A stretch of DNA of 64,000 nucleotides from Bufo bufo. Lineage: Eukaryota; Chordata; Amphibia; Anura; Bufonidae. Every line of letters begins with the position of its first letter. Within the stretch, counting starts at the first letter, position 1. Below, piece after piece: positions 57,263-64,000 of this stretch. The translations under genes and the position numbers were made by a program. The stretch lies in the NCBI RefSeq assembly GCF_905171765.1, contig NC_053392.1, positions 406,886,565 through 406,950,564 of the forward strand, read 5' to 3'. The notes under the pieces are model-generated. The model saw only the letters and a list, made by a program, of their open reading frames with translations. It was not told the origin of the DNA and did no database searches.

Positions 57263-57815
57263 CCTGTTACTACTCTGCCAATCCCTTCACTGGCTCCTCC
57301 TTGCCCAGCGAATTCAGTTCAAAATACTAACAAATATATACAAGACTGTCCACAACCTGTCCCCTCCTTACATCTCTGAGCTACTTTCCCGATACATCCC
57401 CACACGCAATCTCCGATCCTCCCAAGACCTTCTTCTCTACTCTCCCCTTATCACTTCTTCCCACAATCGCCTCCAAGATTTATCCTGTGAATCCCCCATC
57501 CTCTGGAAGTCGCTACCCCAACATATCAGACTCTCACCTACAGTGGAATCCTTCACAAGAAACCTAAAAACCCACCTCTTCAGACAAGCCTACAACCAGT
57601 GACCCTGATGCCTCTATACCGCCATGACCAGCTTTACCATCTCCTATTGTGTTCTTCTCCCATACCATGTAGATTGTAAGCCCTCTCGTGCAGGGCTCTC
57701 TCCTTCTGTACCAGTTTGTAACTAGTCTTGTTCATGCAATTGTCTGTAGTATGTATGTATACCCCTTTTCGTATGTACAGCGCTATGGAATAAATGGCGC
57801 TTTAATAATAAAGAA
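57263..57815 (+). other. LINE 3' region
   Basis: Frameshifted continuation of the LINE C-terminus (to about 57600), then a 3' UTR. A conserved-looking stretch, TTGTAAGCCCTCTCGTGCAG, precedes the 3' end CAGCGCTATGGAATAAATGG and the TAA-rich tail. Confidence 0.65.
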
Positions 57816-57837
57816 TAATAATACATGAGTATCTAAA

Positions 57838-58050
57838 ATCTGTAGAATCAAGCTGCAATTTCACCCCAAATAGACAATCAAGGATTAACAGATTGAATGA
57901 TATATGAACCCCCCCAAATTCTGTAGTATCAGACTGCAGTTTCACTCCAATAACAGAATCAAGGATTACTGGAATTACTGATTTATCTAAGAATGCAAAC
58001 AGCCTAAAATATGTAGTATTAGATCACACTGTATCCCCAATTAGTACAGC
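57838..58050 (-). repeat. hAT4 5' minisatellite, distal part
   Basis: Copies of the 87-bp unit (ATCTGTAGAATCAAGCTGCA, GTAGTATCAGACTGCAGTTT, GTAGTATTAGATCACA) continue the array broken by the LINE. Confidence 0.75.
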
Positions 58051-58284
58051 AAGGTGTAATAGAATAGCCCCTATTAGCGAGGCTTTACACAGTTTAATTG
58101 TCCCCTGCTCTCTCCCAGCACTGTGTATAATGCCTCCCTATTATATTTCTACACTAAAGCTGTCCCTGAACAGCTCAATAGTAATTCTTTTGTTAAGAAA
58201 GTCTTTCCTAAACATTGTCCCTAGTGCCTGTAACGTCTCTCACTTCACTAAGTTCACAGAAAAATGGCAGAGACCAGGCAGGAG

Positions 58285-58325
58285 GAGACTTTTTATAGGG
58301 CTGTGACATCACAGGGGCTGGCTAT
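58285..58325 (-). promoter_or_regulatory. Likely hAT4 promoter
   Basis: On the minus strand, CCAGCCCCTGTGATGTCACA is followed by GCCCTATAAAAAGTC, with TATAAAA at 58291-58297. The position upstream of the 5' minisatellite matches the promoter position in hAT1 and hAT2. TGATGTCA resembles a CRE-type site. Function is inferred. Confidence 0.5.
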
Positions 58326-58432
58326 CTGCTGATTGCCTGTCTGCATGGCATTATGGTTGATCCCTCGTTCTCAGGCTTCTTACTTCCTCTTTCTAACATG
58401 TGTAGCAGAAACTTTTAAAATAGTACAGGATG

Positions 58433-59045
58433 ATAGCGCGCGCCCTACTCCACCAAAACCAAGGCAGGAGAGCTCATCCCCTTTGTGACCTAAATAATAT
58501 TACACCTCGTGCTAACATTAAACTAATAATAAACTATTAATAAACATCTAAATGTGAATAAATAATCAAGGTTGAATATGCAGCAGCGCTTCCAGAAAAT
58601 GAACACAGTAGCTAACATCAGTTGAACTCCAGCGCTGACAGCAGCTCTTCACCGAGTTCTTCACTGTAAGAATAATAACGTCCACAATATATAAAGTGGC
58701 TACTTTTATTTTATATAAATGAGTTGTTTTATGCACACCCACCCATTTATATATGTATTTTAATACCGATAAACAAACATACACTATTGTTACAGGTTAC
58801 AGAGCAGGGAGAATTATGTCACTCAACCTAACTAATGCACACCCACGATCCTCCTCCTGGCCTGCGCACCAAAAACTCTCTTTTTAAAGGTGTTCTGATC
58901 CCCCCTAATGTCTATAGTTCTGACGAAGAGGGCAATTCAGCCCTTGCAACGCATAGACTACTATCAAATAAAGATCACCCTTTATTATAAACATCGACCT
59001 TATTCATCAGAGACCAGGCAGCGCCTCCCAAGATCCTGTACTATT
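58433..59045. repeat. Region bounded by a 15-bp inverted repeat and carrying a hammerhead motif
   Basis: AAAATAGTACAGGAT (about 58437) and its reverse complement ATCCTGTACTATTTT (about 59031) bracket the stretch that contains the ribozyme-like motif at 58915. No TSD or clear element boundary is visible. No coding sequence. It lies in the hAT4 5' non-coding part. Confidence 0.5.
58915..58960 (+). ncRNA. Decayed hammerhead ribozyme motif
   Basis: CTGACGA (58920-58926) fits the CUGANGA core. Stem II pairs AGGGC (58929-58933) with GCCCT (58940-58944). GCAA (58946-58949) stands for GAAA with one mutation at A13. ACGCAT (58949-58954) is the stem III palindrome with one change. The cleavable base is A58955. 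Stem I pairs TAGTT (58915-58919) with GACTA (58956-58960). The same extra A follows the core as in the palindrome copies. AATAAAG follows at about 58967. Probably inactive because of the A13 change. Confidence 0.72.
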
Positions 59046-59410
59046 TTATTGTTTCTATTTTACCTGCTGACTGCCCTTGAGCAAACGCAGAGGACCGCGG
59101 CTGCAGCCCAGGACAACCGCTTGCTGGTCGGGATACCAAATAACCAGCATAGCGTTCTACAGTTGTTGTGACTCCTCACAACAACATCCGGTAAGCACAT
59201 CCTTACCTTTTAACCTGTCACTAAACAACTGATACCGCACATGTGACTCCCTATTCTCAATATATATAATTTTGCATAACATGTGCAGCAGCCATTTTAG
59301 GAAAAATATGATTTGTTACCATGCAAGGAAATTCAACTTCAGGACGAATTGAATTTTTCTAGAAATTCAGATCGAATTCCACTTCATCAACTTCAATTCG
59401 CTCATCTCTA
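59046..59410 (-). other. hAT4 right subterminal region
   Basis: Non-coding. The last 80 bases hold repeated GAATT/AATTC words (GACGAATTGAATTTTTCTAG, AAATTCAGATCGAATTC, CAACTTCAATTCGC) before the end CTCATCTCTA. Similar words follow the left end (36865-36930). Confidence 0.45.
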
Positions 59411-59616
59411 GTGTCCAGACTGTCATGGTAACTGATTGGAGCCTCACAATTTGGCTCCGATTGAAAGGCAGAAGGTGCCGCATCCCTCTGCCTAACTCCA
59501 CGATGCAGTGTCGGACTGGAATGCCAAGGGCCCATCAGCAAAATTCAATATAGGGCCCACTGTACAGTTATATGTATATATTACCTGTCCACAATTCCCA
59601 GTTTTTTATATCGACA
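59411..59616. other. Short unassigned spacer between hAT4 and the Helitron
   Basis: No gene. 59510-59570 (TGTCGGACTGGAATGCC, TAGGGCCCACTG) loosely resembles 2370-2475 and may be a decayed short interspersed repeat. Confidence 0.35.
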
Positions 59617-59652
59617 CTAGACATTAAGCCCATTATAATAAAGGGCGCTAGA
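59617..59652 (-). terminator. Helitron 3' terminal hairpin and CTAG end
   Basis: On the minus strand GCGCCC, TTTATTATAAT, GGGC forms a short hairpin. TTAATGT and then CTAG follow (59620-59617), and the next base is T. The 3' hairpin ends rolling-circle transfer in Helitrons. Confidence 0.7.
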
Positions 59653-59903
59653 ACAGTAGTGTATAAACATTAGTAGAAACAGTCTATATTAAATAGTAAG
59701 ATAATTTAACCACATTGTATTTCTTGTTTTATTTTCTTTTGTCAAAAATATTTTGGAAAGAAGTCAAAAGTAAATTAATAATAAAAATAAAATGGAAATG
59801 TATATATCACGATACAGTGAGTATAGTTTGTAACAATCTGCAATATACAATACCTGAATCAGATATTCAGGAAAAAGGTATTTTTTAACCTCTTGAAATT
59901 TTT
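59653..59903 (-). other. Helitron 3' untranslated region
   Basis: AT-rich non-coding sequence between the helicase stop and the terminal hairpin. Nothing else is recognised. Confidence 0.5.
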
Positions 59904-61617
59904 CTAAAATATTTCTTTATACACAACATTTCTTGTAAATATTCTATCTGAATTTGGCAACAGTTTTCCTTGTTCAGGACCATCTACAAACTTTACAACC
60001 ACATCTGAAAAAGTTCTAACTCTAGATAATGCAACATATAACTGACCGTGGCAAAATACTGGTTCTGGCAAGTAAATGCCAACTTTTTCTAAGGTTTGCC
60101 CCTGAGCTTTATTAATTGTCATGGCAAAGGCTAATGCAACTGGAAATTGTCGTCTTCTTAAGGTAAATGGCAAATTAGTAGAGGATGGAGCTAAATCAAT
60201 ACGTGGAATAAAGACCATGTCCCCTTCCGCTGAACCTGTTATTACTTGAGCAATAATGAGGTTACTTTTCAAGTCTTTAACAAAGAGGCAGGTTCCATTG
60301 CACAATCCTCTTTTAGTGTTTATATTTCTGAGGAGCATAATCATTGCTCTCTTTTTAAGGTTCAGTTTATGCCTCGGCATTCCTGTTGGAGTTAACTCAT
60401 TAAGAAACTCAATAGGATAGTTCTGCATATCTTCCTCAGTTGAGTCATCAATTGAGTTTGAGCTAAGGAATTTCACAGTATCTCCTTCCAAAATGTTTAG
60501 CACCTCTTCATTTATGCTATCAACATCAGAGTTCTTTGGGCAAATAATAAATTTTTTGGTTATCTTTGAGACATCAGCAACTAAAATTCTTTCTCCAAAA
60601 AAGTTATTGACAATATTTCCTGTACATAAATTTTTTAAGGGATTTAAATTATGTCTTCAGGCAAACCGTCAATGTGTGGTGTATCACCATTGCCAACTTG
60701 GATCAACCAATTGCTGAATTGCTAAAATTTTCAGCATCAGCAGAATTGAGACGCATATTTGATATTGAGTTCTCAACTATCGGAACAGGTAATTTGAACT
60801 GAGAGTGGTATGTTCTTCCACCCTCAAGAAGATTGGCTGCTATACCTGTTGAGGCTACAGGGAGTGCAATGTTACCTTCTCCACGAACTGTGCTGAGAAG
60901 GTTTTTGTAAAGATACGTTTTACCACTACCTCCTGGACCATCCAAGAAAAAACAACGGTTGCAAAGGTTGTCATTTTTGCTTGCAGACAATATTTTTTCT
61001 GAAGCTCTTTTTTGTTCTCTATTTAATGTTTCCTCCATTTCTTCAGCTCTGTATTTTTGTAATTCCTTATCATACATATTCCAAAGTTGATCAGTATTTG
61101 GGATTGTGGAAGGCAATCCAAAATCTTCACAGTTTTTGCCATGTAGTACCAGAATGTTGGCTATTTCTTTAAGTGCGATCTTACAACAAATTGTACAATC
61201 ATCATTGTGTTGTTTATGTTTGTGAACTAAATCTTCAGTGAGATATTGCTCATATTTTAGAAAAAGTGCATTCATATTTTGTAATGATGCAAAAATGCAG
61301 ACATATGCAAATAATTCCCTAAGTTGTTTAGGCATTGTAAAGTGGACAGCATCTTCCATAGTGTTCTCCCACACATCGTCATCATTAATAAGTCCTTTTG
61401 CTTTTGCAGCCTCTTGGAAAGTGGGATAGACATTACCATGTACTGTCCTCAGATCTTCAAAGGATACTGCACCAGCCACATGCAGCAATAGTAGACGCAG
61501 ACAGTAACGCTCTGCATCTGATATTAAGTTGACAGAATACATTCGTCCAATAATTTTTTCTGCACCACGTTGACGCAATTTCACACAACAATTTTGAGAG
61601 TCAAACACATAATGCAA
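59904..61617 (-). pseudogene. Helitron Pif1-type helicase domain, frameshifted
   Basis: 61617-60703 carries the Walker A motif GPGGSGKT (about 60940-60917) and, after it, GNIALPVASTGIAANLL and GRTYHSQFKLP. 60503-59904 carries the C-terminal helicase motifs, including INKAQGQTLEKVGIYLP and LYVALSRV. The joining stretch 60702-60504 is present in another frame, so the gap is a frameshift and not a deletion. It would unwind DNA during rolling-circle transposition. Confidence 0.88.
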
Positions 61618-63908
61618 AGAAATGTCCGAATATAATCTTTGCTTCCTCTTTTTGTTGATTCAATTTGAACCAAGCTGTCAATTGAGTATCACGTTTTAAA
61701 GCTCTCTGTACCGCTGTGGTAATGTCATTTGGGTTGAAAAAAACTGAATGTTCTTCAGGCAGATGCACTGCTAATCTATGGATGGGATGGGATTGATAAT
61801 GCATTTCAAACTCATGCAAACACCATGCTGCTTCTGGAGCACTGACATACCTAGAATTAATAAAGGTATTTATTTCATCATGATTCAAAGTACCTTGTTC
61901 TTGAAAGACAACATTTGCACAATCATGACCTTTGTACACATATTTAAATAGGTATTTGACACTTTTCACTGATGCACAAACTTCCACATTAATGTGGCAA
62001 TTGTACTTCAACGCTAAGTAAGGATTATATGGTACAACCCAAGAATTATCAATATTCTTTCCGTTAAGAATTATAGTTTGGCCTGTATTTCAGCTCTTGT
62101 ACTTTGGATAGCCATTGTTATTAGCAATAGTTTTTTGTTGGAATTCCTTCGGAAAATCCTTGCAGCATTTGTCATACATGGAGAATTAGGATTGAGTGCT
62201 CCGCATGGTCCATGAATCATATGCTTTGTTACAATTGCATGTAAGCGAGGAGTGATTTCTATGTTAGGGATTTCAGCAGAGACAATTTTATCTATCAGTT
62301 CTTCAATTTTTGGTTTGCAGCTTTCTTTAAGAATGAGAAGTATGTGAGCATGTGGTAAACCTCTCTTTTGAAATTCTATCACGTAGACCATTGCTTTTGG
62401 GACTCCAAAAATATGTTTTTTACTGATGTCATTAATTAGAGCTTTGAGTTTTTGGTGAAATACTCTTGCAACTAAATGTGGTTGTCCATCAACAGTTTGT
62501 CCATGTTGTAGATTATGTACAATCTCTTCCCATTTGGGATTGCATGTCATTATAATAAAAAGATCTGGTTTTCCATATTTTCTGACAATTGTCATAGCAT
62601 CTTGATAATTTTGTTGCATGTTTCTGGGGCTCCCTGCAAATGAAGAAGGCAAAATATAAATTTTTCCAGGACTCAGGCCTGCTTCATTGGCTTCATTAAA
62701 CAAATGATCCATTAATCCAGAGTATTTTTCAACACGCAATTTAGGCTGATTTTGACATATATAATTGAGTCTGTTGGCTTCTGTTTTTATATATGCATCA
62801 ACTATAAATTGCTGTGTAAGGCGGCCTGCATTTAAAAAGGGATTAAAATCCTCTCTAATGGAAAGACGGTAACCGTAGTATTGCATTTGAGTGACTCTAA
62901 CTCTAGGATTGTGTGACTGGTTTGGTAAATTTAATAAAGCTTGTGGTCTGTTTTGCAATGGAATGTCAATTCCCCAGCTTTGATCCCCATAGGGGAATAA
63001 CAATGGATAAACCATGGGTTCCAAATTAGGATCAAGGACAATAATTCTTTGTGTTTTTTTTATTTATTTGTATAATCTTCACTTGGTTTGCAGTGTATAA
63101 GAAGATCTCTTTCAAGTGGTGGTTCTCCATCATCATTTTGAAAAATAAAAGCAACCTCATTATATTTTGGTGCGTTATAGCGCCTTTGGTCATTTTTGCG
63201 ATCTTGTACTATTGTCATGGACACTTCCTTAATAACATTGTCATTTTTGGCGGCATTCTCTTCATATTCTTTTTCAACTTGGTACAACATTTTGCAGGCC
63301 TCGGCAAAAGGATTGAATTGTGCCATAAATGTACTTAATGTTTGCATAAGCTCTGTATTTATTCCTGAGTTGGAAGAAATTTGCATTCTTTGTTCTGCAG
63401 CTTCAGAGGGATCTAAAATGTATAATTGTGCAAACTGTCTGTTTTCACCCTGTTGAGGATGCAGTGTTCCTGCTCTGTGACAAATCGAACCATGGATTCG
63501 AAAACAGTATGGCCCATAGCCAGAAGGCGGACTAATGTTAGCTCCCATAGATGCAAATGCTAGAGCGCTATTTATTGACCTTATATTTTGCATGACATTT
63601 TTGCTGTAATGATGCTGACCCATCATGAGCTGCTGTATAAATGGATTTGTTCGAATTGGCTGAAGATTTACTTTTCCTTTTGAGCAACACTGTGTAAATT
63701 TTTGATCAGATGGTCTTTCTCCTTCAAAATGTTTTCCTTGACAAAAATTGCATATCTGATTTAAATCTCCACATGTGTGGGGTATATTGTTACCCTCATT
63801 AATATTAACTATATCATATATCATTGCCATTCTTTCTATTGTTGCCCGGGATTCGTTATTTTCCACTTGTTTACTTTGAGCCAGTCTCTGTAATTGTGCT
63901 TGCCGCAA
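61601..63908 (-). pseudogene. Helitron Rep (HUH) and N-terminal region, frameshifted
   Basis: 63908-63060 holds the N-terminal helitron-like region. 63024-62071 holds FIIMTCNPKWEEI and the HUH motif in RGLPHAHILLI (about 62360-62335). 62011-61601 holds KYLFKYVYKGHD, the motif with the catalytic tyrosines. The protein would nick and transfer a single strand. Frame changes fall near 63040, 62030 and 61610. More N-terminal sequence probably lies to the right of the window. Confidence 0.87.
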
Positions 63909-64000
63909 ACATTGTAATTGTCGTTCTTGTGATGTAAGACTTGCTCTCCTAGATTTTTCTCTTTCAGCATGTCTCTTAAGTTTTTGTATTTCTCTTATAT

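Larger units (their letters stand above)
44669..57815 (+). mobile_element. L2/CR1-group LINE, split by nested insertions
   Basis: The plus-strand order is endonuclease part (44898-46089), interruption 46105-55751 with a 15-bp TSD, reverse transcriptase part (55767-57262, interrupted at 56590-56838), and 3' region. The 3' end is GTACAGCGCTATGGAATAAA, TGGCGCTTTAATAATAAAG and a TAATAATA tail. It lies within the hAT4 87-bp array. Multiple frameshifts make it inactive. Clade (L2 versus another CR1-group LINE) is tentative, and 5' end and TSD are not precisely visible. Confidence 0.8.
36848..59410 (-). mobile_element. hAT4: putative minus-strand hAT element split by two large insertions
   Basis: The left end is TATTGTTGAGCGAACG (36848). 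The right end read inward is TAGAGATGAGCGAATTG (59410). Between them on the minus strand lie a TATA region (58291), an 87-bp 5' minisatellite (57838-58050 and 43993-44668, separated by a LINE), a hAT N-terminal linker (43918-43303), then the rest of the transposase (39853-38590) and a 51-bp 3' minisatellite (38100-38410). This is the same layout as hAT1 and hAT2. The flanking octamers (ACTTTTCA and GTGTCCAG) do not match, so the outer ends could belong to different elements or the TSD may be lost. Confidence 0.5.
59617..64000 (-). mobile_element. Helitron (3' part), minus strand
   Basis: A Rep (HUH) region and a Pif1-type helicase lie in the expected order on the minus strand, followed by a terminal hairpin and CTAG then T, as expected for a Helitron inserted between A and T. 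The 5' end is beyond base 64000. The coding sequence changes frame at least four times, so this copy is inactive. Confidence 0.88.

Noticed and set aside
58268..59021. CAGAGACCAGGCAG at about 58268 and 59008 as a TSD
   Set aside because: The enclosed stretch includes the likely hAT4 promoter and has no element-like ends; I could not make the pair consistent with a single insertion.

Overview
This window looks like a piece of an anuran (frog or toad) nuclear genome made almost entirely of transposable elements stacked inside one another. I see no host protein-coding gene, rRNA or tRNA. The organism call is an inference from the element mix: hAT elements with GAACCCGAAC-type ends, TTAA-flanked palindromic elements, a chromodomain Ty3/gypsy element, CR1/L2-type LINEs, a gamma/epsilon-type endogenous retrovirus, a Tc1 derivative, a Helitron, and repeats carrying hammerhead ribozymes.

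Left half (about 2.6-36.2 kb). A long, mostly non-coding TTAA-type repeat appears to be the outer container. Two hAT elements sit in it, each with an 8-bp target-site duplication (TSD) that can be read directly. hAT1 is 3673-20088 (TSD CAAGCGAT) and hAT3 is 20354-34791 (TSD GATCTAAC). hAT3 contains hAT2 (21702-32150, TSD CTAGTGTC), and hAT2 contains a 3.7-kb piggyBac-like element (22979-26645, TSD TTAA) whose empty site survives in a neighbouring tandem copy. hAT1 contains a decayed minus-strand retrovirus (5104-12271) with a tRNA-Pro-like primer site. The retrovirus holds a Tc1 derivative (9800-10738), and its far LTR is cut off against a CR1 LINE tail. hAT1 and hAT2 carry closely related BED-finger hAT transposases, both frameshifted. 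In each the transposase is bracketed by a 5' and a 3' minisatellite; the 3' array of hAT1 has a 7 x 92 = 644-bp higher-order repeat.

Right half (about 36.8-59.4 kb). A minus-strand hAT-like element (hAT4) has been split by two large insertions. The first (39869-43307, 15-bp TSD) is a 3.4-kb near-palindrome with a hammerhead ribozyme motif in each arm. The second is an L2/CR1-type LINE (about 44669-57815). The LINE was itself split by a 9.6-kb insertion (46105-55751, 15-bp TSD) made of 632-bp units, first direct and then inverted. That array was in turn hit by an apparently intact chromovirus (50165-55502, 5-bp TSD, LTRs that look identical, a 1443-codon gag-pol frame). A 249-bp hammerhead-bearing insertion with a 14-bp TSD interrupts the LINE reverse transcriptase just after its catalytic YADD.

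Right edge (59617-64000). The 3' part of a minus-strand Helitron carries broken Rep and Pif1-type helicase frames and ends in a hairpin plus CTAG; its 5' end lies outside the window.

The most interesting signal is a set of hammerhead-ribozyme motifs in three otherwise different repeats. They share one layout: a ribozyme with a self-complementary stem III, then AATAAA within about 15-60 bases. Two of the three hosts have 14-15 bp TSDs. This suggests a mobile family that uses self-cleaving RNA, probably related to Penelope-like elements or retrozymes. The 632-bp direct/inverted array has the same kind of TSD but no recognisable ribozyme.
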